Notes: generated from the sequence alone by a model not told the origin. Counted from the first letter of the stretch, positions 42,855 through 51,047 are shown. The stretch: DNA of 64,000 nt from Bacillota bacterium (GCA_023415305.1 JAEZKZ010000094.1:166542-230541), one strand, 5' to 3'. Numbers and translations are program-made.

Positions 42855-43451
42855 TTAATTAATCTTATCAATACACCATCTGTTATTTGCCTTTACTAAA
42901 TGAAATGTTTTCTTATAGGCTTTTTCATCTTCGTCTGAAAAAGAAATTACAATATCAGCAGTATTTTTATTCTCTTGTATATCAAAGCTTAAACCATTTT
43001 CCATTTCAATTATAGAATTGAACACTGGGGGATACCAGATATCCAGCGAAAAAAATATGTCCTGGGCTTTTGGATATTTGCACAATTCAGTCAAGCGTTT
43101 ATTTACTTCAGGCGATTTAGAAGAATCAATAACCCTCAGAGACAAATACTGTAAAATTACTTCTTTTATATTATCAGGATAATCGGGGAGCTCTGTATAC
43201 TGACTGTCCAAAATAAATTTGGAATCTCTAAGTACGTAGGTTGACTCTATTTGGAAATACAATACGTCATAGCTCCATCTGTTTTGTATATATCCATCGA
43301 ATTTACCATCATTATTGAAATCTTTTATACTGTCTTCTCCGGCACCAGTCGGAGATGCACTATAGCAAATAACTTCTACTTTATTATTTTTTATACGAGC
43401 TATTTTAAAACCCAGCAGTTTACCTCCATTTTTAATTCCGCAATATATATT
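42855..43451 (-). pseudogene. Truncated extracellular-type protein fused behind parA fragment
   Basis: The frame is open from the TAA that ends the parA remnant to 42855, about 198 codons, without an ATG near its start. It contains IKDFNNDGKFDGYIQNRWSY (an Asp-rich loop) and ends FHLVKANNRWCIDKIN. Both edges suggest that a lipoprotein gene lost its 5' part when a deletion joined it to the parA remnant. Confidence 0.6.
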
Positions 43452-43865
43452 TTACTTTGGCAAACAATCTATTACGACTAAATCATAATCGTCAAAAGAT
43501 TTCTCTTTTCAGAATCCTTTTCAATACCTGCTCTCTACACATAACATTTGATAGAAACAGATCGGCACTGGCAAGTTTTATGTTTGAAGGAATATAGTCG
43601 ATTCCCTCTTTATTATGTACTATGCTTTGTGTGATGATCTCATCACCAAGATCGTTATTAGCAGCAGCTATCATTAAATCACAGATGCTGTATAAGGTAT
43701 TGTATTGTATTCATAGCCAAGGTACTCACTCATATTAGCCTGTGGATCAAGATCAATACCCAGTACCCTTTTACCCCTTCTTACCAATGCTGCTGCAATG
43801 TTCACAGCTGTTGTTGTTTTTCCTACTCCACCTTTTTGGTTCCCTATTGCAATAATTTTACTCAT
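43452..43865 (-). pseudogene. ParA/Soj-like ATPase, frameshifted
   Basis: The N-terminus (IAIGNQKGGVGKTTTAVNIA, then LGIDLDPQANMSEYLGYE) is a clear ParA with deviant Walker A. The frame breaks at about 43674, a second frame covers GIDYIPSNIKLASADLFLS, and a third gives DDYDLVVIDCLPK. Three pieces in different frames make this a decayed gene. GTAGGA..TCCTAC at 43890-43906, upstream, is a hairpin-like site. Its presence suggests past linkage to a plasmid or partition system. Confidence 0.75.
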
Positions 43866-43915
43866 TTAAAAATTCTCCTTTCATAATAAGTAGGATCTTG
43901 TCCTACAATTTTGAA

Positions 43916-43942
43916 CAAAAAAATAACAGGCAGTAAGCCTGT
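43916..43942 (-). terminator. Terminator
   Basis: ACAGGC TTACT GCCTGT on the minus strand followed by TATTTTTTTG; it ends the fragment at 43943-44191. Confidence 0.85.
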
Positions 43943-44191
43943 TTACTTTTGAAACTTATATAATTTACTTTCAATCATTGACTCCTGAATCCTTTTATTA
44001 TGTGTAATAATTTCAAAATCCTTACCATCTTTCGTGAACCAAGCATGAAATCCTTCAGGTAGATTCCACGCATATTGCCACTGCCACATTCTAAATTCCT
44101 TTTCAATAATAGCAGCTTTTATAATCTCCCATTTGTCATAGTTTTCAACGGTTTTTACTTTTATATGATCACCTTCTTTAAAGAAAGTATA
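43943..44191 (-). pseudogene. Gene fragment without start codon
   Basis: About 82 open codons on the minus strand end just before a terminator: FFKEGDHIKVKTVENYDKWE in the first third, RMWQWQYAWNLPEGFHAWF in the middle. No start codon or ribosome site is present at its 5' edge. It seems to be the end of an unrecognised gene. Confidence 0.45.
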
Positions 44192-44276
44192 TCACAAAAA
44201 GGAACAAATGTTCTATAAAGAAAATGGTAAAATGGGGGTCACATTATTCTTAAATAGTGGCTGATATTTTGACATG

Positions 44277-44309
44277 AAAAAATCGCAGATCATTAACTGA
44301 ATGTGCGGT
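44277..44309 (-). terminator. Array left arm/terminator, last copy
   Basis: On the minus strand ACCGCACATTCAGTTAATGA is followed by TCTGCGATTTTTTC: the left-arm consensus and a stem with T run. No right arm follows, so it marks the left boundary of the array. Confidence 0.75.
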
Positions 44310-44321
44310 AGTTACCTACAT

Positions 44322-44840
44322 CTATTTGTCAGTACATACCTGACAACCATTTATGGATAATAAAACCTCGTGTATATGACACTTTGGAAACCCAAGAAAC
44401 ATAGGGTCATCCGATGTTGATTCATTTAGCCAATCATTTATAGCCTGTATATTAATATCATTCTTAGTCATTTTGAGGACTAGACTTTCGAATTTATCAA
44501 TACAACTTTTCAACATTTCTTGATTTGGTGAATAATCAATGGTTTCCCATCCCATTCTATTTCTGATTCCATTTAGTACAGAAATAATAAACTTTTTATC
44601 TTCCTCAAGTTTTTCAGGATCCCATGGCATATCACATATATTGAAACCTACTGTGCCAATTCCCACTACTGATTGATTTTTCTCTAAAACCCAAACAATC
44701 ATTCTTTTTTAGTGATCTGATTTTGCTATTCTTGATCCACTCAGTCCAAACGTGCTTATAAATACACTCGTTAACCCATTACTCATACTTATATAATCAG
44801 ATACATCCGAATTGTCATTCAAGGTTATAATATTTCCCAT
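44322..44840 (-). pseudogene. Unrecognised protein gene with in-frame stop
   Basis: AGGAGTG precedes an ATG at 44840 that starts GNIITLNDNSDVSDYISMSN. After 43 codons a TAA (44709-44711) occurs. The same frame then runs on through KRMIVWVLEKNQSVVGIGTV to 44322 and ends HEVLLSINGCQVCTDK. The whole would be about 172 residues. Its array promoter also has a 5-bp shortening, consistent with loss of function. An internal ATG at 44702 could still give a 126-residue product. Confidence 0.6.
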
Positions 44841-44939
44841 TAAACTATTTCACTCCTAAAATACAGTTTATTAAGTTACCTCCATAAAACAAGTACTTAA
44901 TAAATACTATATCTGGAATTCACTCAGGTTTCAATCATT

Positions 44940-44962
44940 ACCGCACTATTCAGTTTTCAAAG
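44940..44962 (-). repeat. Array right arm
   Basis: The plus strand reads ACCGCACTATTCAGTTTTC followed by AAAG; on the minus strand this is CTTTGAAAACTGAATAGTGCGGT, the conserved right arm. The -10 box of the next gene lies 30 bp further on, but the -35 is damaged. No left arm is recognisable for this copy. Confidence 0.85.
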
Positions 44963-45059
44963 AGCATGTATTCCGTTACTATCTATTCATATTGTGATCT
45001 ATTACTTAAGGAAACTGTTATAAATTACGTTTCACTTTTCCCCTCAAAGTAAAAACAGG

Positions 45060-45200
45060 CTATTCTATTCCTTTAACTTTTACTTCTTTCGGTTCTCCTT
45101 GACAATAACCACTTGTACCGTTTTGAGTCCATCCAGTTGCGGTAAATATACCATAATCAGGTTTATAATACTGACAATCTTTACACTTTAATTCTTCCAT
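45060..45200 (-). CDS. Small Cys-rich protein
   Basis: A 46-residue protein from ATG 45200 (AAAGGAGAG upstream): EELKCKDCQYYKPDYGIFT and GYCQGEP. Three cysteines may bind metal. The gene follows the preceding left arm with no right arm or promoter between, so it looks inserted within an array site. Confidence 0.6.
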   Translation of the reverse strand: MEELKCKDCQYYKPDYGIFTATGWTQNGTSGYCQGEPKEVKVKGIE

Positions 45201-45240
45201 ATTCTCTCCTTTCCGTCGCATTAGACTTATTTTGTACAAC

Positions 45241-45273
45241 AAAAAAGCACATCCGTTTAACTGAATGTGCGGT
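45241..45273 (-). terminator. Array left arm/terminator
   Basis: Minus strand: ACCGCACATTCAGTTAAACG, then GATGTGC and a T run. The inner stem is GCACAT/ATGTGC. It ends the 45340-45741 gene. This copy is nearly identical to the one at 49720-49752. Confidence 0.85.
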
Positions 45274-45339
45274 ATTAAATACATTGATATAGAGTATGGG
45301 AATCAAAATGGGATTCTATTAACTAGTTCTGTTTATTAT

Positions 45340-45741
45340 TCATTTTCTTTGCTGAATTTCCAATATCTTTGCAGTATCATTTTTCCACTCATCAAAAGTA
45401 TCAAATTCCTCCTTACTTATGTAATAATATTCAGGAACATTACAAATACCCATTGGTATACTAATCAAATACGAATTCTTCAAAGCTATGGCACCAAATC
45501 CTGACCAACTTCCTTTTTTAGTTATGCTACATTTTGATACAGGCGCCAGTATTTTATGCTCAAAACATTCAATACAACAAAGACACATTTCCCCAATGCC
45601 ATTAAAAGAACAGTTTTTACATTCACATTCAATTTTAATACATTTTGTAATAAAAGAACTTGTATTATATCGCATTTTGTACCACCTTAAGAAAAAATCA
45701 ATAATTTCATTTTCAAAATCTAAAAAATCCCTATCTAACAT
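45340..45741 (-). CDS. Cys-rich protein of unknown function
   Basis: A 133-residue protein with CECKNCSFNGIGEMCLCCIE near residue 40, likely a metal-binding cluster, and YLISIPMGICNVPEYYYISK in the second half. It has an array promoter (TTGACG, 17 bp, TAGTCT) and is flanked by array sites on both sides. No family recognised. Confidence 0.6.
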   Translation of the reverse strand: MLDRDFLDFENEIIDFFLRWYKMRYNTSSFITKCIKIECECKNCSFNGIGEMCLCCIECFEHKILAPVSKCSITKKGSWSGFGAIALKNSYLISIPMGICNVPEYYYISKEEFDTFDEWKNDTAKILEIQQRK

Positions 45742-45756
45742 GATTTCTTAGAAATA

Positions 45757-45785
45757 AGACTATATCTCAAATGTTTCTGCGTCAA
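45757..45785 (-). promoter_or_regulatory. Array promoter
   Basis: TTGACG (45780-45785), 17-bp spacer, TAGTCT (45757-45762). Sequence context matches other array promoters (AAACATT.GAGATATAG). Confidence 0.75.
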
Positions 45786-45797
45786 GTCTCGCTAATT

Positions 45798-45901
45798 ACC
45801 GCACTATTCAGTTGTCAACGTTCAAAATTCCCTCGCCTAACCGCTATATTGCGTACTAACCAATAAAAAAGTACCGAGTCTTCATCTCTGAATAATGCGG
45901 T
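45798..45901 (-). repeat. Complete array site, 104 bp
   Basis: On the minus strand it begins ACCGCATTATTCAG, forms a terminator (GTACCG / CGGTAC, T run) and ends GTTGACAACTGAATAGTGCG plus GT. The outer arms are inverted copies with one unpaired base. An internal ACGCAATATAGC block is shared with the site at 50118-50206. Confidence 0.88.
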
Positions 45902-46009
45902 ACTGATTTCTGGACTTCTATTCAATTGCTTGTTAAGATTTCTATTTTATTGCTGTAATTTAAATTATAGAATATAAAAAAAATATAATAGCTTGACTAC
46001 AGATTATGC

Positions 46010-46882
46010 TTATAATGTGCGATATTTGTTCGCAAGCAGAATATATAATGTAACCCATTTATTAGGTTTCCCCACTTTACCTACTTTGAAATATGGTTTG
46101 GATAAAGATTTATCAAGAGCATATCTGCCTTCACCATCTTTTTTGCTTCCTAATAACTCCCATGTATTTTTACAATTAGGATGGTTTGCAGCGCCAAGAA
46201 CAGAAAGCCCGTACATAATCATTTGTAATCCTATTTTGACTGCGTCAAATGGATAAAATGTTCCAGCCATTTCTTGAATAATATAATCTTCTATTTTATC
46301 AGAGCGGAATATAACGTTGTAATTCAAGTAAAAGTTTATAAGTGACTCAAACTGCGGCAAAATAATTCCTCTTTTTTTAAGTTCTGCCGCAAGTAAAAGA
46401 TAGGTGGTGGTTTGTCTGTAGCAACCCATATCTGGTAAATTCGAGTCGTTTGCTTTCTTTCTCTTACTTAAACATCGAAACGAACCGTCTTCACGGATAA
46501 CGGAAAAAACCTTAGGTATTTCATCTTGCACCCGGCTATGTTCATAATATCCGAGTGCTACCAAATTTCTTAGTAACAATCCTTTTCCACACATCATATC
46601 GAAGTTTGTATTCGTGATAATGCGTTCAACATAATCGTCAATTGGAACATCAGCTCTTGTTAATCCAAATTCTGCAATAGCACAAAAAGCATTAAAATCC
46701 TCCCATTTTTTATCAAGTTTAAATTTATCCATGAGCATTACAACGACTTTAGTATTTACTAAGTTGTCATGTGCTTTTTTTACTTCAGGTTCATTTTTTG
46801 ACATGCCAAGAAGTTCAGTCATAGTCCGATATTTTATTTCCGGCGTCTCATCTTCAAGAAGCCAATTTAATACCTCATTCAT
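46010..46882 (-). CDS. Helical-repeat protein, possible alpha/alpha-toroid
   Basis: A 290-residue protein from ATG 46882 (GGAGG upstream). It starts MNEVLNWLLEDETPEIKYRT and contains MGCYRQTTTYLLLAAELKKR and FYPFDAVKIGLQMIMYGLSV, helical pairs reminiscent of squalene-cyclase/prenyltransferase-type toroids. No catalytic motif is obvious. An array gene; its promoter is degenerate. Confidence 0.55.
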   Translation of the reverse strand: MNEVLNWLLEDETPEIKYRTMTELLGMSKNEPEVKKAHDNLVNTKVVVMLMDKFKLDKKWEDFNAFCAIAEFGLTRADVPIDDYVERIITNTNFDMMCGKGLLLRNLVALGYYEHSRVQDEIPKVFSVIREDGSFRCLSKRKKANDSNLPDMGCYRQTTTYLLLAAELKKRGIILPQFESLINFYLNYNVIFRSDKIEDYIIQEMAGTFYPFDAVKIGLQMIMYGLSVLGAANHPNCKNTWELLGSKKDGEGRYALDKSLSKPYFKVGKVGKPNKWVTLYILLANKYRTL

Positions 46883-47090
46883 AAATTCAACCTCCATCAT
46901 ACTATATACTTAATCAATCTCGTATATACAGGATTTTAACAAACTAAACCTGACAACAGTAAGTCATATTCTGAAAATACATATTATCAGTAATGCACAA
47001 TATAAAACAATACTGCCTTAAATCAAAAACCATTACATCCATCCTATATTTGGAATTAAATGGAGCCGATAGTATTTAGTTATATTAAGT

Positions 47091-47113
47091 ACCACACTAT
47101 TCAATTCTCAAAG
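47091..47113 (-). repeat. Degenerate array right arm
   Basis: ACCACACTATTCAATTCTC followed by AAAG on the plus strand differs from the consensus right arm at a few positions. It lies after the remnant peptide deformylase gene and before the helical-repeat gene. 46883-47090 contains only the degenerate promoter and leader. Confidence 0.75.
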
Positions 47114-47165
47114 TTCAACTTTCTTTCCATCGCAAGCTTTTGCTGTTACGATTCATTACTAAAAG

Positions 47166-47258
47166 CTATTTTAATTCTATTAATATTTCTACTTGACTTA
47201 ATATCTCCTTGTTTCTTAGTATATCATCACCTAAAATCAGTATATTTCTTAATGCCAT
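47166..47258 (-). pseudogene. def: Peptide deformylase remnant
   Basis: After ATGGAGG a 30-codon frame reads MALRNILILGDDILRNKEIL, which matches the start of peptide deformylase (MALR.I...GDDILRK), then ends at a TAG. The catalytic motifs are absent, so this is a truncated copy left by deletion. Confidence 0.75.
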
Positions 47259-47319
47259 TATTGAAGCCTCCATTTTTTTCTACAATATCTAATTATCATA
47301 CTATATTAATGCTAATGCT

Positions 47320-47502
47320 CTAAATTACGCAGTTTATATCACAAAGGTCTCTACCAGCTTTTGTTACCCATATTTTTTCAGTATCCCAATTCTTCTCCTT
47401 ACCACCTACATTTACTGGTAACACGGAATAATTTCGGTTTCTTAGTTCTCTTAAAACCATTTCTGATACCCTTTGTGACAGTGACTCAGATTTTGATAAC
47501 AT
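47320..47502 (-). CDS. Small protein, probably truncated
   Basis: A 60-residue frame from ATG 47502 (GAGAGGAG upstream), basic N-terminal helix (QRVSEMVLRELRNRNYSVLP) and KIWVTKAGRDLCDIN at the end. The downstream sequence lacks an array terminator. The pattern hints at the start of a nuclease-like or group-transfer protein, but it is too short to assign. Confidence 0.4.
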   Translation of the reverse strand: MLSKSESLSQRVSEMVLRELRNRNYSVLPVNVGGKEKNWDTEKIWVTKAGRDLCDINCVI

Positions 47503-47536
47503 TTTTACCCTACTCCTCTCATAATTTATTCTGAAA

Positions 47537-47562
47537 CAAAAAAACGCCTAAAGAAGGCGTTT
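47537..47562 (-). terminator. Terminator
   Basis: Minus strand AAACGCC TTCTTTA GGCGTTTTTTTG. A simple terminator of a different type from the array arms; it ends the flavin-protein gene. Confidence 0.9.
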
Positions 47563-47598
47563 AAAATAAGGTCATTATTAAGGCAGTAATGTTATAAA

Positions 47599-48069
47599 TT
47601 ATGACATTGGTACAATATCAAAATCAAATGGAAATTGTTCAACTTCTTCTATTTGAAAATTTACTTTATATCCTATTCCATCTTTATAGAAAAATCCTTC
47701 ATTAAGTTTAATTTTTACATAACACATATTTTCATCATTTTCATTATTATGTGCAAAATACCATGGTTCAAAGATCTTTATTAATTTTTCTCTAATCTCT
47801 CTATTTTCTAATAATAACGGATGACCTATATTATAAGCATTTCCACTGAAACGATATAATTTATTACATAGTGAAACTTGACTATTATCTTTCAATTCTT
47901 GAACCTTTTTTGAATTTGAATAGGTAACTACATAAAATGACCCATCCTCATAAAAGGTATCAACAAATCTTACTGATGGTGCATTATCCTTAACTGTAGC
48001 CATTGCAAACTGATAATCTTTTGAAAATAATACATTCATAGTCTGTAGAGCCTTTTCATATGTACCCAT
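47599..48069 (-). CDS. Pyridoxamine 5'-phosphate oxidase-family flavoprotein
   Basis: A 156-residue protein from ATG 48069 (ATAGGTGG upstream). The split-barrel FMN-binding pattern is seen as FAMATVKDNAPSVRFVDTFY, FYVVTYSNSKKVQELKDN and VSLCNKLYRFSGNA. Members of this family are small flavin-binding proteins of mostly unknown substrate. An array gene between two terminators. Confidence 0.8.
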   Translation of the reverse strand: MGTYEKALQTMNVLFSKDYQFAMATVKDNAPSVRFVDTFYEDGSFYVVTYSNSKKVQELKDNSQVSLCNKLYRFSGNAYNIGHPLLLENREIREKLIKIFEPWYFAHNNENDENMCYVKIKLNEGFFYKDGIGYKVNFQIEEVEQFPFDFDIVPMS

Positions 48070-48169
48070 TTTTAACCCACCTATCAAATAAAAATTTTCC
48101 TAATCATATCACATTAAACATGACAACACTATGTCATATTAAATATAAATTATAAATACTTTATCATAT

Positions 48170-48286
48170 TGAACTATTCTGCGTTCAATTAAGGTTTTCT
48201 TTCCGTCGTTTTCTTCTTACTTTGCGGCTGAATTGCGGAAATAAAAAATACCGCAAGTTCACTACATTGGCTGAATGTGCGGTATT
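48170..48286 (-). repeat. Array site with degenerate right arm
   Basis: Minus strand: intact left arm ACCGCACATTCAGCC with a terminator stem (ATACCGCA/TGCGGTAT and T run), then GACGGAAAG and a weak right arm (GAACGCAGAATAGTTC). The spacing between arms is like that of complete sites. Confidence 0.7.
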
Positions 48287-48337
48287 AGGATGATTCTTGA
48301 TATATGAAACAACGAATTATTTTTATAAAATGTTTTA

Positions 48338-48544
48338 TTATCTACTTACAAATTCCCAATATGTATAATTGTCACGACTGATTTGACACTGTTTATAAGA
48401 TGTATTATTAACAAGTTCTACAAAACATACTTTACATGGAGGCCCCCAAACATAATCATCTTTAACAACAAAAAGTTCATCTTTTCTCAAGCAAACAAAA
48501 TCGCCTATTTTAAGTTTTTCAAATTCACTGTAAGTTATTTGAAT
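48338..48544 (-). CDS. Small array protein with non-standard start
   Basis: A frame of about 68 codons reads EFEKLKIGDFVCLRKDELFV then DDYVWGPPCKVCFVELVNN and ends with WEFVSR. TAAGGAG lies just upstream, but no ATG, GTG or TTG is in frame; the best placed codon is ATT at 48542-48544. It has a good array promoter and terminator, so it may use a rare ATT start or have lost its start codon. Confidence 0.45.
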   Translation of the reverse strand: MQITYSEFEKLKIGDFVCLRKDELFVVKDDYVWGPPCKVCFVELVNNTSYKQCQISRDNYTYWEFVSR

Positions 48545-48629
48545 CCACTCCTTATATTAATTTCATAGAGTAAACCTTTTCAGTTCGCAATTTTAAACAA
48601 ACCCGATTCAAAGTAGTTCGTTACAAATA

Positions 48630-48658
48630 ATACTATATCTGGAATGTTTCTTTGTCAA
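48630..48658 (-). promoter_or_regulatory. Array promoter
   Basis: TTGACA (48653-48658), exact 17-bp spacer, TAGTAT (48630-48635): the best-conserved of the array promoters. Confidence 0.82.
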
Positions 48659-48670
48659 GTTTCAATCCCT

Positions 48671-48786
48671 ACCGCACTATTCAGTTGTCAAAGTACATCT
48701 TTTTTTAAATTGCACCGTTATCTATTCATTTTGCGACTGAAATGCTGTCATAAAAAAACCGCACTAATTTTTACTAAAAGTGCGGT
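48671..48786 (-). repeat. Complete array site, 116 bp
   Basis: Minus strand begins ACCGCACTTTTAGTAAAAAT, forms a terminator (CCGCACTTTTAG / AGTGCGG, then seven Ts) and ends TTTGACAACTGAATAGTGCG plus GT. Internal block GTCGCAAAATGAATAGATAA, then CGG, is shared with the copy at 44.98 kb. Confidence 0.9.
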
Positions 48787-48877
48787 AATAGATTTATCCT
48801 TATATATATAAAGTTCATGTACTAAAGTTTATGCTCATTTTTTACTTTCTTGTATATTGATACTTTTCTTCAAATTA

Positions 48878-49492
48878 TTATTCCTCTAATCCAAATGCTT
48901 TGCAAACCTGTATATACGTGTAGTTAATGTCTTTTTTTCCATCAGTTACAATTGTTCTATACCCTAGATTTGCTGCACCTTGCTTTACTGCTTCTGCAAA
49001 AAGGGCATCTCGTTCCATCCAATTCTCGAATGCCTGCTCTTTATTGCTGCACCCCTCCAAAACATAAGGTACAAAAGGACGCTGTTTATAATGGAAATAT
49101 TGGAACTCTTTTGTCGGTACTACACAGATATAATGGTATTCGTCAATGCCGATATGGTTCATTAATTCTGGAAGAAAGGCAGCACCTTCTGCTATAATAC
49201 CTTCCGGTGAATTGATCTGACGTAAATCATTAATAACAAATTCAAACATTTCCCTGTAAATTTCAAATTCTTCTTCATTTTGTTCAATTGGGCTACGTAG
49301 CCATATTTCATCTACAGTCATATTGATCAACTTAGTGGAAAATGCTTTACCTTTTTCCTTTCCTTTCGCTATATAATCATCTAAATAATCGTCTACTTTG
49401 AAATAATGCAAATTAAATTTACTTGCTATTATTTCAGCTACTGTGCTCTTTCCACTACATGGTGAACCGCCAATATAATATATTCTTGTCAT
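48878..49492 (-). CDS. P-loop kinase-like protein
   Basis: A 204-residue protein with Walker A YIGGSPCSGKSTVAEIIASK at the N-terminus, a FKVDDYLDDYI acceptor region, YHYICVVPTKEFQYFHYKQR and a helical lid. It looks like a nucleotide/small-molecule kinase of the AAA_33/2-phosphoglycerate kinase-like class. Substrate unknown. GAGGAGG precedes the ATG. A tiny frame of 11 codons with AGAAGGGGG upstream lies in its leader (about 49515-49550). Confidence 0.75.
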   Translation of the reverse strand: MTRIYYIGGSPCSGKSTVAEIIASKFNLHYFKVDDYLDDYIAKGKEKGKAFSTKLINMTVDEIWLRSPIEQNEEEFEIYREMFEFVINDLRQINSPEGIIAEGAAFLPELMNHIGIDEYHYICVVPTKEFQYFHYKQRPFVPYVLEGCSNKEQAFENWMERDALFAEAVKQGAANLGYRTIVTDGKKDINYTYIQVCKAFGLEE

Positions 49493-49619
49493 CTAATAAT
49501 CCTCCTCGGAAATTTAATCATTATTAGTTGACATCATCCAAATTCCCATAATAAAGTGCCCCCTTCTAAAAATAAATAATTATTATACACCTTAATAAAA
49601 ATTGTTAAATATTACATTA

Positions 49620-49648
49620 ATACTAAATCGGAAACTAGGTTTAGTCAA
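49620..49648 (-). promoter_or_regulatory. Array promoter
   Basis: TTGACT (49643-49648), 17-bp spacer, TAGTAT (49620-49625), upstream of the kinase gene. Confidence 0.78.
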
Positions 49649-49660
49649 GTATAAACCATC

Positions 49661-49752
49661 ACCGCACTATTCAGTTTTCAAAGGTCATTTTATGTCGCAA
49701 TAGACTTATTTTGTACAACAAAAAAGCACATCCGTTTAACTGAATGTGCGGT
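49661..49752 (-). repeat. Complete array site, 92 bp
   Basis: Minus strand ACCGCACATTCAGTTAAACG at the start, GAAAACTGAATAGTGCGGT at the end. Left arm ACCGCAC-ATTCAGTT and right arm AACTGAAT-A-GTGCGGT pair along 15 bp with a single unpaired A. An inner terminator stem GCACAT/ATGTGC with T run competes with this pairing. Confidence 0.92.
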
Positions 49753-49770
49753 AACTATGGAACAAGTAAA

Positions 49771-50049
49771 TTAGTCAATCCATATTTTATTAGATTCTCT
49801 TTTATATTCTTCTCGAAGCTCATCTACTAGGTGATTAGCATCTGGAATAAAATAAAACCAAGGTAACCCATGTTTTTCAAGCTCAGGTTCACACGGCTCG
49901 TACCAATCTTTGTTATTTTCATCAGGAATATTTCTTGAACATATTCCTAATGTCGCTCTGCATTTGTTATCAACTTCAGACCATAAGAAACAAAATGATT
50001 TAGGACACACGGTTTTGTGTGGCTTATTATGAATATTCCAGCTTGACAA
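49771..50049 (-). CDS. Unrecognised small protein
   Basis: A 92-residue protein from TTG 50049, chosen because AAAAGGTGAG is well placed; an ATG at 50073 is almost at the predicted transcript start. It has TVCPKSFCFLWSEVDNKCRA and GICSRNIPDENNKDWYEPCE with five cysteines. An array gene with both arms complete. Confidence 0.55.
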   Translation of the reverse strand: MSSWNIHNKPHKTVCPKSFCFLWSEVDNKCRATLGICSRNIPDENNKDWYEPCEPELEKHGLPWFYFIPDANHLVDELREEYKRESNKIWID

Positions 50050-50084
50050 TTTATCACTCACCTTTTGAAGCATTGTATAATACA

Positions 50085-50113
50085 ACTATATTACTAAATT
50101 GATAAGAATTCAA
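50085..50113 (-). promoter_or_regulatory. Array promoter
   Basis: TTGAAT (50108-50113), 17-bp spacer, TATAGT (50085-50090). Confidence 0.72.
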
Positions 50114-50117
50114 GTTA

Positions 50118-50206
50118 ACCGCACTATTCAGTTGTCAACGTTCAAAGCTATATTGCGTACTAAAATGGTGCAAAAAAACCGCATTTTCTTTTACTAAATA
50201 TGCGGT
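50118..50206 (-). repeat. Complete array site, 89 bp
   Basis: Minus strand ACCGCATATTTAGTAAAAGA then AAATGCGGTTTTTTT (terminator), an ACGCAATATAGC internal block, and GTTGACAACTGAATAGTGCG plus GT as right arm. Confidence 0.9.
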
Positions 50207-50234
50207 ACTGCTTTTGCAAACTTAAATATTATGC

Positions 50235-51047
50235 TTATTTTGCTTGGGCTATATCAAAATGTAGTCTTCCGTCTTTGACGCTTATGTAAGGTTGGCGTTC
50301 TTTTATATATGCGTATTTTGGATATCTGCCCATTAGGTTACGAAGCATACACAAAATCACAGGGTGAATCGTTTTATCATGTTCACTGTTCATGACCAAA
50401 CTCTTGGTTGTCAGCCAGGGCATAATTTCACCATGATATTTGTTTATCTCAGGCTCAGCGATCTCAAATTGTAGTTCAGACAGGCAAAGCCAAAAATACC
50501 ATTTTGCAAACCATGGGCGTTTTCTGTCTCCAACGTGTCGGTTATAATTATCAATCCTGCTTTTTATCAATTCAGTTTCTTTAGGCGCAACCGCTGCAAG
50601 AAAGCGTAATACAACAAGCGATGTATCAAAGCATTCCCCTACTCCGTCCTCTAAGTTACCAAAGCAAATGGTTTTAATACGTCCAAGAGTTTTATTTACC
50701 ATTTCTCTTACAGTAGGGTTTTCGGGTGCAAGAATGTGAAGTATACGAATAATTTCAAGTTCGTACATATTAGCAGAAAAAATATGAGTTTTTGGTCTCT
50801 GATTAAAAATGGTTTTGAGCTTTACCCCATCATTGTTTGGTGGTATAAAGAAAATCGGGTACATCTGTCGCCCTTCCTCGTCAATGTTATTAGGAAACTT
50901 AACACCTTTATAAAACCTCTTAGCCTGTTCTGGTTCGGTTTGTGCCGATAATAACTGACAGACAATACTATCTTTTTGAGAGTCAGTTAAGCTTCCACCT
51001 TTTATTAAATAATGATTTATTTTTATCATAAGCTCATAGGCATTCAT
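50235..51047 (-). CDS. Unrecognised helical protein
   Basis: A 270-residue mainly helical protein: ANMYELEIIRILHILAPENP, KTICFGNLEDGVGECFDTSL, WFAKWYFWLCLSELQFEIAE and a final beta hairpin (QPYISVKDGRLHFDIAQ). Its leader is alike to that of the 46010 gene (TTCCAAA.ATAG.ATGGATG), and both encode helical proteins of similar size. No family recognised. Confidence 0.55.
   Translation of the reverse strand: MNAYELMIKINHYLIKGGSLTDSQKDSIVCQLLSAQTEPEQAKRFYKGVKFPNNIDEEGRQMYPIFFIPPNNDGVKLKTIFNQRPKTHIFSANMYELEIIRILHILAPENPTVREMVNKTLGRIKTICFGNLEDGVGECFDTSLVVLRFLAAVAPKETELIKSRIDNYNRHVGDRKRPWFAKWYFWLCLSELQFEIAEPEINKYHGEIMPWLTTKSLVMNSEHDKTIHPVILCMLRNLMGRYPKYAYIKERQPYISVKDGRLHFDIAQAK

Noticed and set aside
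44940..44962. rRNA operon fragment, because CTTTGAAAACTGAATA resembles the antiterminator-type sequence upstream of 23S genes
   Set aside because: Only about 16 bases are alike, no rRNA sequence is nearby, and the motif is part of a repeated palindrome.
45798..45901. True integron attC site (GTTAGGC occurs inside this copy)
   Set aside because: GTTAGGC is present in one copy only and has no partner RYYYAAC at the right place. Outer arms are ACCGCAC/GTGCGGT, not attC cores, and no IntI gene is in the window.
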